A stretch of DNA of 38,466 nt from a gamma proteobacterium symbiont of Lucinoma myriamae. Its GTDB lineage: Bacteria > Pseudomonadota > Gammaproteobacteria > GRL18. The translations under genes were made by a program, and so were the position numbers. The stretch is from assembly GCA_025655635.1 (NCBI GenBank), contig JAHXIM010000048.1, positions 1 to 38,466 of the forward strand, given 5' to 3'. How positions within the stretch are numbered: the stretch's first letter is position 1; each line of letters begins with the position of its first letter. Of this stretch, positions 28,948 to 38,465 are shown one piece after another. Under the pieces are notes generated by a model. That model had not been told where the DNA came from. It did no database searches and saw nothing but the letters and a program-made list of their open reading frames with translations.

Positions 28948-29169
28948 ACCTTCAATCAGCTTTCTGTCAGATACTGAAGTCCTAAAATAGAATCATTGTC
29001 ATCATTTTATGTCAAAATATAGCAGGTATTCAGATACTTTGGAATATAGCTAAAAACAGGACAGCTAATGCAACTATATTTATATATTAACATTCATGAT
29101 AGAACATTTAACGGATATTTTCACTACGTTTTTTCTTCTAATACAAAAGAAAGGTCATAAATTCTACGA

Positions 29170-29736
29170 ATGTATGATATATCTGACGGCTGGTTTACGA
29201 ATTCTCTTAAAATTCCCTCGCCAAACTATAATAAACGACCTGAAAATATGGCAATTGACGCCATTATAATTCATTCTATATCATTACCGCCGGGCTGTTA
29301 TGAAAGTAATGATATTCATCACTTTTTTTCTAATAAACTGGATTGCAGTAAAGACCCGTTTTATGATGAGATCCGAGATTTAAACGTTTCTGCTCACTTG
29401 TTAATTCGTCGTGATGGTGAGCTGGTACAATATGTCAACTTACTTGAACGAGCCTGGCATGCAGGGCCGTCTTGTTTGGGTGATCAGGAAAATTGTAATG
29501 ACTTTTCTATTGGCATTGAACTGGAAGGCACGGATAATAGTCATTTTGAAGCAGCTCAATATCATACACTGGCCAGTGTTGTCAGCTCATTGCTGAAGTA
29601 CTTTCCAGAAATTAGCAAAGAGCGCATTGTAGGACATAGTGATATTGCTCCCGGACGTAAGACGGATCCAGGCACCGGCTTTGACTGGGGGCAATGGCAA
29701 GATATGTTAAATCAGACTATTAGTTTAAAAGAATAA
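29170..29736 (+). CDS. ampD: 1,6-anhydro-N-acetylmuramyl-L-alanine amidase
   Basis: IIIHSISLPPG, VSAHLLIRRDGELVQYVNLLERAWHAG, NDFSIGIELEGTD, GHSDIAPGRKTDPG. Confidence 0.94.
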   Translation: MYDISDGWFTNSLKIPSPNYNKRPENMAIDAIIIHSISLPPGCYESNDIHHFFSNKLDCSKDPFYDEIRDLNVSAHLLIRRDGELVQYVNLLERAWHAGPSCLGDQENCNDFSIGIELEGTDNSHFEAAQYHTLASVVSSLLKYFPEISKERIVGHSDIAPGRKTDPGTGFDWGQWQDMLNQTISLKE

Positions 29737-29751
29737 AGAAAGCAGGATAAA

Positions 29752-30615
29752 ATGACAGTTTACACCGGACATTTACGTAAAATGCGGGCTCAATATGAAA
29801 ATTCACTCACACCGGTGGAGTATTCATTAGTATTTTCCGAACGCTCAACTATGGAGTTAGATAAGACACCGATTATATTAAATTCAATGTTGGGAAAACG
29901 CCTGACAATCCAATATAAAAATGAAATACACTGTGTCTCGTGTGGCCGAAAAAGTAATAAAAGCTTTAATCAGGGGCATTGTTACCCTTGTTTTACCCGC
30001 CTTGCTTCTTGTGATAAGTGTATTATGAGCCCAGAAAAGTGCCACTTTGAGCAGGGGACCTGTAGAGAGCCTGAATGGGGGCAAACACATTGTATGCAAT
30101 CACATTATGTCTATCTGGCTAACTCATCGGGATTAAAAGTAGGTATAACACGGGGTGATCAATTGCCAACCCGCTGGATTGATCAAGGGGCTATTCAGGC
30201 ATTACCCATTTATAAAGTCAGCCAGCGTTATTATTCCGGCCTGGTGGAAGTTTTATATAAACAAGAAGTCTCGGACCGCACACAATGGCAAAGGATGTTA
30301 AAAGGCCAGGTTGAAGAAATACCTTTATTACAAAAGCAAACTGAATTGTATAACTTGTTTGCTGAACGGCTTGATGCAATACAGTCTGAGCTGCCGCAAG
30401 GTGCTATTGCTCCTGTTGAAAATGATGCAGTGACTGAGATTCTTTATCCTGTTGAAGAACATCCTCAAAAAGTGAAATCATTTAATCTGGATAAACAACC
30501 ATTAGTGGAAGGCACTTTAATGGGGATTAAAGGACAATATTTAATATTAGATACTGGCGTGATTAATATCCGAAAATTTTCCGGATATCATGTCGACTTT
30601 GAAGTTAGCGATTAG
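29752..30615 (+). CDS. DUF2797 family protein (Cys-rich, GIY-YIG-like segment)
   Basis: CVSCGRKSNKSFNQGHCYPCFTRLASCDKC...EKCHFEQGTC and YVYLANSSGLKVGITRGDQLPTRWIDQGA. Confidence 0.75.
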   Translation: MTVYTGHLRKMRAQYENSLTPVEYSLVFSERSTMELDKTPIILNSMLGKRLTIQYKNEIHCVSCGRKSNKSFNQGHCYPCFTRLASCDKCIMSPEKCHFEQGTCREPEWGQTHCMQSHYVYLANSSGLKVGITRGDQLPTRWIDQGAIQALPIYKVSQRYYSGLVEVLYKQEVSDRTQWQRMLKGQVEEIPLLQKQTELYNLFAERLDAIQSELPQGAIAPVENDAVTEILYPVEEHPQKVKSFNLDKQPLVEGTLMGIKGQYLILDTGVINIRKFSGYHVDFEVSD

Positions 30616-30681
30616 TAAAATAAGTGACCTTAGGCTAACACTCGTTATTAAGAAATACACACTGAGTAGTTACACTATTTC

Positions 30682-32604
30682 TTACTTTAGCTTATCCTGT
30701 ATGATTTTGACTAAGCCTGAGCAGTCAAGGCCATAATCATGATAAATTTCCTGTTGCGTGGCATGCTCAGGAAATTTATCCGGTAAGCCCAGATTAATCA
30801 CCGGGCATATCGATGCCAGGCTAATCAAACACTCATTGACCGCACTGCCGGCACCACCCAAAATGCTATTGTCTTCCAGAGTGATGAGCAGATCACTGCT
30901 TTGAGCAAGCTGTTGTGCCACCTTGGTATCAAGAGGCTTGATAAAGCGCATATTGACAACTTTGATGAGATATTTGTCTGCCAGCTCATCGGCTGCTAAT
31001 AATGCTTCATTCAACAAACTGCCAAAATTTAAAAGCGCCACTGTTTTCAGTGTTTCGTGCCCGGTGATCTCTTTATCTTTATCTTTTTCATTATCAAAGA
31101 CCAATTCACCTTTACCTGTCTCAAGCTGGATTGATTGTTGTTTATCAATTGCTTTTCCTGGTCCTTTACCCCGGGGATAACGCACTGCAACAGGAGAATT
31201 GAGAGAAAAACCATAGTCCAGCATGTGATAACATTCGTTTTCATCAGCAGGTGCTATAATTGTCATATTAGGGATACAACGCATAAAACTTAAATCAAAA
31301 TTTCCAGTATGAGTTGCCCCGTCACTGCCGACAATACCCGCTCGATCAATTGCAAATAATACGCCCAGGTTTTGCAGTACCACATCGTGAATCAGTTGAT
31401 CATAGGCACGTTGCAGAAATGATGAATAGATAGCAACGACCGGCCTTAACCCCTCACAAGCCATACCTGCGGCAAGCGTAACACAATGCTGTTCGGCAAT
31501 ACCGACATCATAATAGCGATCAGTAAACTGTTCGGAAAACTCAACCAGACCAGAACCTTCACGCATAGCGGGTGTGATGCCGATTAATTGTTGGTTTTTA
31601 TGGGCAGCATCGACAATCCATTCGCTAAAAACCTGAGTATAAGTGAGCGCGGCTTCAGGCTTTGCAGTGCCGCTGTCAGGTGGATTGCTATAAAAACCTG
31701 GTGATGCAGCATGATATTGAGTAGGATTTTTTTCTGCCACTTCAAAGCCCTTGCCTTTTTGCGTGACGATGTGTAAAAACTGAGGGCCGGATAGTTCCTT
31801 AATGTTTTTTAAGGTCGTCAATAAAGCAGGTAGATCATGACCATCAACCGGGCCAATATAGTTAAACCCTAATTCTTCAAATAAAGTACCGGGAATAACC
31901 ATGCCTTTCATATGTTCTTCAGCACGGCAGGCCAGTTCCCAGACAGATGGCATGGAACTGAGCACTTTTTTAGAATTTGACTTTACGGTGCTATAGAGTT
32001 TTCCAGACAGTACTTTGGCAAAATAATTAGATAAGCCGCCCACATTGGGTGAAATAGACATATCGTTATCATTTAAGATGACTAATAAATCAGCATCCAG
32101 ATCACCCGCATGATTGAGCGCTTCAAAAGCCATACCTGCGGTCATCGCACCATCACCAATGACAGCAATTGATTTTTGCTTTAAGCCTGCTTTTTTTGCA
32201 GCAATAGCCATGCCCAAAGCAGCACTGATGGAGGTGCTGGAATGTCCGACACCAAAGGCATCATAGGGACTTTCAGAACGTTTTGGGAAGCCGGAAAGGC
32301 CATTTTTCATGCGTATAGTGTCGAGTTGTTGAGCACGGCCGGTAAGAATTTTATGCGGGTAGGCCTGGTGACCAACATCCCAGATGATTTTATCATCGGG
32401 TGTATTGAAGATTCGATGTAATGCAATGGTTAATTCAACTGCACCCAGATTAGAAGAGAGATGTCCGCCAATATTATCCAGAGTATGCAGTAAAAATGAT
32501 CTCAGCTCTGCTGCTAATAATATGAGCTGATCTTTATTCAGATCGTTTAAATCATCAGGTGATTTGATGCTGTTTAATAATGGGTAACGCAAAAGATCTG
32601 TCAT
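30682..32604 (-). CDS. dxs: 1-deoxy-D-xylulose-5-phosphate synthase
   Basis: HLSSNLGAVELTIALH, DVGHQAYPHKILTGR, IGDGAMTAGMAFEALNHAG, DRAGIVGSDGATHTG, YDVGIAEQH. Confidence 0.97.
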   Translation of the reverse strand: MTDLLRYPLLNSIKSPDDLNDLNKDQLILLAAELRSFLLHTLDNIGGHLSSNLGAVELTIALHRIFNTPDDKIIWDVGHQAYPHKILTGRAQQLDTIRMKNGLSGFPKRSESPYDAFGVGHSSTSISAALGMAIAAKKAGLKQKSIAVIGDGAMTAGMAFEALNHAGDLDADLLVILNDNDMSISPNVGGLSNYFAKVLSGKLYSTVKSNSKKVLSSMPSVWELACRAEEHMKGMVIPGTLFEELGFNYIGPVDGHDLPALLTTLKNIKELSGPQFLHIVTQKGKGFEVAEKNPTQYHAASPGFYSNPPDSGTAKPEAALTYTQVFSEWIVDAAHKNQQLIGITPAMREGSGLVEFSEQFTDRYYDVGIAEQHCVTLAAGMACEGLRPVVAIYSSFLQRAYDQLIHDVVLQNLGVLFAIDRAGIVGSDGATHTGNFDLSFMRCIPNMTIIAPADENECYHMLDYGFSLNSPVAVRYPRGKGPGKAIDKQQSIQLETGKGELVFDNEKDKDKEITGHETLKTVALLNFGSLLNEALLAADELADKYLIKVVNMRFIKPLDTKVAQQLAQSSDLLITLEDNSILGGAGSAVNECLISLASICPVINLGLPDKFPEHATQQEIYHDYGLDCSGLVKIIQDKLK

Positions 32605-32692
32605 AGGTATATCATTAATATAGGCGGCTGTTTAATCAATAATTATTAAACCACAGCCATCAGGGCTACAGAGCTGATAAGTATACCTTAAT

Positions 32693-33577
32693 TTAATGAT
32701 CACGGGTAATAATATATTCAGACAAGTCCCGCAGCGGATCAGCCTTTTGATCAAAATGACTAATGCTGTCCAATGCATTTTGATGACATTCCAATGCCAT
32801 TTTTTTTGCACCGTTAAGGCCCAGGAGAGCAGGGTATGTGGCTTTGTTCAGGTTAATATCGGCACCTTGCTGTTTACCCAGGGTTAAAGTGTCAGATTCA
32901 ATATCAAGAATATCATCTTTGATTTGAAATGAGAGACCGATATTCCTGGCATAAGTATCCAGTGCATTTAAGTCAGAAGGAGCTAACTCTGGTGAGCACA
33001 GTGCACCCAATTGTACGCTGGCGCGGATAAGTGCTCCGGTTTTATGTTCGTGCATAATTTTTAATTGTTTCAGAGTCAATGTTTTTCCTGTTGACGCTAA
33101 ATCAATTGCCTGACCGCCGGCCATTCCAGCAGCACCACTGGTTTGTGCTAATACACTGACCATGGATACGATTTGTTTATCACTAAGGTAAGAGTTTTGT
33201 GTGAGAGCTTCAAAGGCAAGTGTTTGTAATGCATCACCAGTCAGCAGGGCAGTTGCTTCAGAAAACTGCTTATGACAGGTGGGTTTGCCGCGGCGTAAAT
33301 CGTCATCATCCATAGCAGGCATATCATCGTGAACAAGTGAATAACAATGGATTAATTCAACAGCACAGGCAGGGGCATCCTGATGTTCTGGAGTAATATT
33401 GAGTGCCGTACCGGTTAAATAAACCAGCAGTGGACGAATTCTTTTTCCACCATTAAAGGTGCTGTAGTGCATGGCCTGGTGTAATTCATCAGCAATATTA
33501 GATGTTTTGTTGAGCAGCTGCTCCAGTGCCCTGTCAACGCGTTGCTGATAGTGAGCGGTCAGTTGTTTTAACGGCAC
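32693..33577 (-). CDS. ispA: Farnesyl/geranyl diphosphate synthase IspA (GTG start)
   Basis: GGKRIRPLLVYLTG, HCYSLVHDDMPAMDDDDLRRGKPTCHK, QIKDDILD. Confidence 0.95.
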   Translation of the reverse strand: MPLKQLTAHYQQRVDRALEQLLNKTSNIADELHQAMHYSTFNGGKRIRPLLVYLTGTALNITPEHQDAPACAVELIHCYSLVHDDMPAMDDDDLRRGKPTCHKQFSEATALLTGDALQTLAFEALTQNSYLSDKQIVSMVSVLAQTSGAAGMAGGQAIDLASTGKTLTLKQLKIMHEHKTGALIRASVQLGALCSPELAPSDLNALDTYARNIGLSFQIKDDILDIESDTLTLGKQQGADINLNKATYPALLGLNGAKKMALECHQNALDSISHFDQKADPLRDLSEYIITRDH

Positions 33578-33855
33578 TATTCAGGATCCTTAAGGTTATA
33601 GTCCTTAAGGGAAGACTGGTTATTATTTTCTAATAAAATTTTTACTTTTTGCTGGGCTTTAGTCAAAGCATTTTGACAGGAACGGGTTAAATTAATGCCC
33701 CGTTCAAAATCCTGCAGTGACTGCTCCAGGCTTAAATCGCCTTCCTCGAGTGCATCGACTAATTTTTCTAGTTCATTGAGTGATGTCTCAAAGTCAAAAC
33801 TTTTATTGGCCTTTGTTCCTGATGTTTTTTTCTTGACAGTGCTTTTTGGGGTCAT
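33577..33855 (-). CDS. xseB: Exodeoxyribonuclease VII small subunit
   Basis: [53 protein letters not shown]; upstream of ispA-dxs. Confidence 0.94.
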   Translation of the reverse strand: MTPKSTVKKKTSGTKANKSFDFETSLNELEKLVDALEEGDLSLEQSLQDFERGINLTRSCQNALTKAQQKVKILLENNNQSSLKDYNLKDPE

Positions 33856-34029
33856 AAATTTCAGCTTATTCGAGGTTTCAGGTTAGTTGATGCTATAATT
33901 GTAATATTGCACATAGCGATGGTAAAGGCCTTTAGCTTATTTTTAAAAAAATGGCGAGTAAAAAGTGTCTTTAATGCAAAGTAACGGGTAGTTATTTCCA
34001 CTTTTAAATTAGTTGTAAATTGAGTTTTT

Positions 34030-34611
34030 ATGAATAAACAGTTAACAATATTTTTTCTATTAATCAGTCTGTTAATTCATAACACTGCTGTTTTGGCTGG
34101 AGATGTTTGGGATAAATTGGGTAGTCATCGTCAGGAATATCAGGATAATGAAGGGGTCGAAGACTATGTCTGGAAGGAAGGCAGTAATGCTATGCCTGCG
34201 TATCCGGAAAATAGTGATTTACTGGAAGTGGCGGGCCCGCCGGCATATCAAAATTATCAATATCTGATTGATGGTAAAAGTTTGACTGTTGGAGCAGATG
34301 GTGTTGTACGCTATGCAATTGTTATTCGCTCCAGCAGTGGCGCCGATAACGCTATGTTTGACGGTATACGTTGTACCACCAATCAAATGAAAAATTATGC
34401 TTATGGTACTACCGGTATGGATGGCAAGAAAAAATTCATCCTGAAATCGAATGCAGCCTGGAAGCCTTTTCGTTCCGTTGGTGTGACAGGCTATGGCCCG
34501 ATTTTAGCCGCTAACTACTTTTGTGATCATAGCGGCGTTACTTTAAAACGTCATGTCATTATACAAAATATAAAATATGGTAAAGGTGAAGTTGACGGGC
34601 TATACAATTGA
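34030..34611 (+). CDS. CNP1-like family secreted protein of unknown function
   Basis: Signal peptide ...HNTAVLAGDVW; YQYLIDGKSLTVGADGVVRYAIVIRSSSGADNAMFDGIRCTTNQMKNYAYGTTG. Confidence 0.7.
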   Translation: MNKQLTIFFLLISLLIHNTAVLAGDVWDKLGSHRQEYQDNEGVEDYVWKEGSNAMPAYPENSDLLEVAGPPAYQNYQYLIDGKSLTVGADGVVRYAIVIRSSSGADNAMFDGIRCTTNQMKNYAYGTTGMDGKKKFILKSNAAWKPFRSVGVTGYGPILAANYFCDHSGVTLKRHVIIQNIKYGKGEVDGLYN

Positions 34612-34672
34612 TGATTAGCAGGCACTATTTTAAAAAGATAAAGGGTATTGGTTTTCCAACAAAAACTCAGGC

Positions 34673-36013
34673 ATGAAAATTAAAAAACGTATTATAAGCA
34701 AACAAGAACATTCAGTATCAAGGGATGCTATCAGTGATAATGCATTAAAAGTACTTTATCGCCTAAAAGATGCGGGTTATCAAGCCTATCTTGTTGGCGG
34801 CGGTGTGAGAGATTTATTATTGGGTAAAAAGCCAAAAGACTTTGATGTGGCTACCGATGCTCACCCTGATGAAGTCAAGGGCTTGTTTCGAAACTGCCGC
34901 TTGATCGGCAGACGTTTTCGCCTGGCACATATTCTGTATGGCCGTGATGTGATTGAAGTGGCCACCTTTCGAGGTCCTCATGAGGGTGAAAGCACTATTC
35001 GTGCGGATCAAAATAAAGATGGCCGCATTATTCGGGATAATGTCTTCGGCAGCCTTGAAGAAGACGCTTTACGCCGGGATTTCTCAATCAATGCACTGTA
35101 TTATAATATTCGTGATGATTCCATCGTTGATTTTACCGGCGGCATGGATGATTTGAAATATAAAACAATACGCATGATTGGTGATGCCGATACTCGCTAT
35201 CGTGAAGACCCAGTGAGAATGCTCAGAGCAGTTCGTTTTGCCGCCAAACTCAATTTTCAAATGGAGCATCACACAAATAACCTGATTTTTGAGATGGGTG
35301 GTTTACTAGAAGATATTCCTGTCGCTCGATTATTTGATGAAACCATTAAAATGTTTCAGGGTGGTTATGGTCTTAAATGTTTCCAGCTGCTTAGAGAATA
35401 TCGTCTGTTTGAATTATTATTTCCAATGACTGAAGCTTCTATTAAGCTGAACCAGGAAGGAAACTCAGGGACATTGCAATTAATAGAACAGGCGTTAAGA
35501 AATACCGATACACGAATTGCTTCAGGTAAATCGGTTAATCCGGCTTTTTTTCTGGCAGTGCTGCTTTGGCATCCGCTGCATGAGTATAAAAACCGTTTTA
35601 TTGAGCTGGGCCAACATGAGATGGAAGCATTGCTTAGTGCCAGTCGTGAGGTGATCACGCGGCAGCAGGCACATACTTCTATACCTAAGCGTCTTAGCCT
35701 GATGATGAAAGAAATCTGGCATATGCAGCTGCAATTGCAGCATCCAACGCGAAAAAGAGCATTAAGAACGTTGGAGAATAAACGTTTTCGTGCTGGTTAT
35801 GATTTTTTATTATTAAGAAATGACGTGGGCGAGCCAGAATTAACATCACTTTGTGAATGGTGGACTGAAATACAGACTAAAAGCCTGTCTGAGCAAGAAG
35901 CCATGTGTGAGTCTTTAGGAAGAACGCAAAAAAAATCAGGAAAACGCAGGAAACGTCGTAGAAAAAAACCGGTTAATTCTTATGCTGCTCACTCAGATGA
36001 CTGTCAGCAGTGA
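34673..36013 (+). CDS. pcnB: Poly(A) polymerase I
   Basis: AYLVGGGVRDLLLGKKPKDFDVATDAHPDEVKGLFRNCRLIGRRFRLAHI, RRDFSINALYYN; basic C-terminal tail KKSGKRRKRRRKK. Confidence 0.93.
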   Translation: MKIKKRIISKQEHSVSRDAISDNALKVLYRLKDAGYQAYLVGGGVRDLLLGKKPKDFDVATDAHPDEVKGLFRNCRLIGRRFRLAHILYGRDVIEVATFRGPHEGESTIRADQNKDGRIIRDNVFGSLEEDALRRDFSINALYYNIRDDSIVDFTGGMDDLKYKTIRMIGDADTRYREDPVRMLRAVRFAAKLNFQMEHHTNNLIFEMGGLLEDIPVARLFDETIKMFQGGYGLKCFQLLREYRLFELLFPMTEASIKLNQEGNSGTLQLIEQALRNTDTRIASGKSVNPAFFLAVLLWHPLHEYKNRFIELGQHEMEALLSASREVITRQQAHTSIPKRLSLMMKEIWHMQLQLQHPTRKRALRTLENKRFRAGYDFLLLRNDVGEPELTSLCEWWTEIQTKSLSEQEAMCESLGRTQKKSGKRRKRRRKKPVNSYAAHSDDCQQ

Positions 36014-36032
36014 TCGAAATGGACAGCAGTGA

Positions 36033-36524
36033 ATGAAATGCTATATTGGTCTGGGGAGTAATTTATCAGAGCCATTAGTTCAGTTGCAAAATGCTCTGGA
36101 TAGTATAAAAAAAGAGCCGGAGCTGCAATTACTTAAGGTGTCGAGTTTCTACCAAAGCAAGGCACTGGTTCTTCCTGATGCGCCGCCTCAAAATGATTAT
36201 ATTAATGCAGTTGCACTGGTAGAAACAAACTTAAGCGCAGAGCAGTTATTACAAATGCTGCATAAAATTGAAGCATCACAGGGGCGTGAAAGAAATGAAA
36301 AATGGGGTGCCCGAACGCTGGATTTAGATATATTACTCTACGGTAAATTCAAAGTTCAAACAGATAAACTCATAATACCTCATACACAGCTTCAATATCG
36401 CAACTTTGTCATCCACCCCTTATTTGAAATAGCGGGTGCCATTGATATACCCGGCTTGGGTGATTTACCCAGTATCGCAGCAAAAATGTCCTGGGATGGT
36501 TTAAAAAAACTGAATAACAATTAA
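36033..36524 (+). CDS. folK: 2-amino-4-hydroxy-6-hydroxymethyldihydropteridine pyrophosphokinase
   Basis: YIGLGSNL, NDYINAVALVET, EKWGARTLDLDILLYG. Confidence 0.95.
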   Translation: MKCYIGLGSNLSEPLVQLQNALDSIKKEPELQLLKVSSFYQSKALVLPDAPPQNDYINAVALVETNLSAEQLLQMLHKIEASQGRERNEKWGARTLDLDILLYGKFKVQTDKLIIPHTQLQYRNFVIHPLFEIAGAIDIPGLGDLPSIAAKMSWDGLKKLNNN

Positions 36525-36532
36525 CGACAAAT

Positions 36533-37330
36533 ATGAATAAAATTACCACAACAAAACTAAACAAAATGAAGCAGGCAGGTGAAAAATTTACCTGTTTAAC
36601 GGCCTATGATGCCAGCTTTGCCCTTGCTCAGGAAAATGCCGGTGTCGAAGTGATTTTAGTCGGTGACTCTTTAGGTATGGTTGTTAAAGGGCAGGCCAGC
36701 ACTTTATCCGTTTCTATGGATGAAATGGTTTATCATACGGCCAATGTTTCCCGTGTCTGTCAAAAATCACTGATTATGTCAGATTTACCTTTTGCCGCTG
36801 ATATCACCATAGAGCAGGCTTATAGCAATTCTGCCCGATTGATCAGTGAGGGCGGAGCGCATATGGTCAAAATTGAAGGCGGTGCCACCATGTTGGAAAC
36901 CGTTCAATTTTTAGCTCAGCGAGGTATTGCGGTGTGCTCACACCTTGGACTATTACCACAATCAGTCCACAAAATGGGTGGCTATCGTATTCAGGGGCGT
37001 ACTGCAGATGAAGCACAACAAATACTCAAGGATGCCACTGCATTGGAACAAGCCGGTACAGATCTGTTATTGTTAGAATGCGTCCCGGCTGAACTGGCAA
37101 CTCGCATTACTCACAGTGTAACGATTCCAGTGATTGGTATTGGTGCGGGAGCAGAGTGTGATGCACAGGTGTTAGTCAGCTATGATATGCTGGGTCTGAC
37201 ACAGGGTAATCCGGCTAGCTTTGTAAAAAACTTTTTGCAAGAAACAAATTCCATACAGGATGCGTTTAAAGCCTATGTGGAACAGGTTAAAAATGGCCAG
37301 TTTCCCAGCACTGAACATACCTTTGAGTAA
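36533..37330 (+). CDS. panB: 3-methyl-2-oxobutanoate hydroxymethyltransferase
   Basis: CLTAYDASFALAQENAGVEVILVGDSLGMVVKGQ, HLGLLPQSVHKMGGYRIQGR, VIGIGAGAECDAQVLVSYDMLG. Confidence 0.97.
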   Translation: MNKITTTKLNKMKQAGEKFTCLTAYDASFALAQENAGVEVILVGDSLGMVVKGQASTLSVSMDEMVYHTANVSRVCQKSLIMSDLPFAADITIEQAYSNSARLISEGGAHMVKIEGGATMLETVQFLAQRGIAVCSHLGLLPQSVHKMGGYRIQGRTADEAQQILKDATALEQAGTDLLLLECVPAELATRITHSVTIPVIGIGAGAECDAQVLVSYDMLGLTQGNPASFVKNFLQETNSIQDAFKAYVEQVKNGQFPSTEHTFE

Positions 37331-37365
37331 GTTCAATCTCCTAAATTTACTTTTATTTTATAGCC

Positions 37366-38232
37366 ATGCAGATCATTCATACAATTTCTGAACTCAGACA
37401 AACGGTCAGTTCCTTCAAGCAGGCAGGCAAAATTATTGGTTTTGTACCGACTATGGGCAATCTGCATACGGGGCATTTGCAACTGGTAGAAATGGCTCTG
37501 TCTCAAGCTGATATAGCGATTTGCAGTATCTTTGTTAATCCGCTGCAATTTGGCGAAGGCGAAGACTTTGCACAATACCCGAGAACTTTACAGGTGGATG
37601 CTGAAAAACTTCAACAAGTCGGCTGTGACATTATTTTTGCCCCTGCTGTTGCTGAAATGTACCCGGATATAGAGCTTGATGGACAAGCTCAAAGTCAGGT
37701 CCAAAGTCAGGTCATAGTACCGGGTATCAGTGATATTCTTGAAGGAGCTGCACGCCCCGGACATTTTACTGGTGTTGCAACAGTGGTTGCTAAACTATTT
37801 AATATGGTGCAGCCGGACAAGGCCGTATTTGGCGCAAAAGATTATCAGCAATTGCAGGTGATTAAACAATTTGTCAGCGACCTTTGTTTCCCCATTGAAA
37901 TTATTTCTCACCCTATTGTCAGAGAAAATAACGGTCTGGCCCTAAGCTCCCGAAATGGTTATTTGAGTGAAGCGCAAAAGCAACAGGCGTCTGCGATTTA
38001 TCAAACATTACAGGATTTATCACAGCAGATAATTGCCGGAGCCCGAAATTATGAAAAACTTGAACAACAGGCTGTGGTGCATTTGAATGCACAGGGCTTT
38101 GTGACAGATTATATCAGCATACGCGCTGCTGACTTGTCCTCTGCAACAAGTAGTCATAAAAATCTGGTTATTTTAGCGGCTTCTTATCTTGGCACAACCC
38201 GTTTACTTGATAATATTCAAATCGAGCTTTAA
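37366..38232 (+). CDS. panC: Pantothenate synthetase
   Basis: GFVPTMGNLHTGHLQLVEMA, SIFVNPLQFGEGEDFAQYPRT, AARPGHFTGVATVVAKLFNMVQPDKAVFGAKDYQQLQVI. Confidence 0.96.
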   Translation: MQIIHTISELRQTVSSFKQAGKIIGFVPTMGNLHTGHLQLVEMALSQADIAICSIFVNPLQFGEGEDFAQYPRTLQVDAEKLQQVGCDIIFAPAVAEMYPDIELDGQAQSQVQSQVIVPGISDILEGAARPGHFTGVATVVAKLFNMVQPDKAVFGAKDYQQLQVIKQFVSDLCFPIEIISHPIVRENNGLALSSRNGYLSEAQKQQASAIYQTLQDLSQQIIAGARNYEKLEQQAVVHLNAQGFVTDYISIRAADLSSATSSHKNLVILAASYLGTTRLLDNIQIEL

Positions 38233-38352
38233 CCCTAAATTAATCAGTTGAACCTACTGCGAGCGTTCAATGCACTGAATCTTCAAGACTTTTCAGAGCA
38301 TTTTGAATTCACCCGTAGGGTGGCTACGATTCAACTGATTAATTTAGGTTAA
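38229..38352 (+). mobile_element. Non-coding foldback element (MITE-like) flanked by TTAA, overlapping the panC stop codon
   Basis: Ends CCCTAAATTAATCAGTTGAA (left) and TTCAACTGATTAATTTAGG (right) are inverted repeats; TTAA at 38229-38232 and 38349-38352; internal stem AATGCACTGAA/TTCAGAGCATT; no ORF. Confidence 0.65.
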
Positions 38353-38428
38353 CTAAATAGTCAGCCCTGAAAAACATATTATCTATTTGAAATGTAAGGA
38401 ATTATCCCTATTTTTGAGTGACCATAAA

Positions 38429-38465
38429 GACCAGAAATGTTACAATAAGCACAGATTTTCTGGTC
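38429..38465 (+). promoter_or_regulatory. Inverted repeat GACCAGAA...TTCTGGTC flanking a possible -10 (TACAAT)
   Basis: GACCAGAA 38429-38436, TTCTGGTC 38458-38465; TACAAT 38441-38446 with GTGACC 38418-38423 17 bp upstream. Confidence 0.4.

Noticed and set aside
28960-29050. TCAGATACT direct repeat upstream of the DUF1631 gene
   Set aside because: Nine bases, two copies, no spacing or symmetry that argues for function
38229-38352. Integron attC site
   Set aside because: Length and foldback shape fit loosely, but the core R' site GTTRRRY is not present at the right end and no integrase or cassettes are seen
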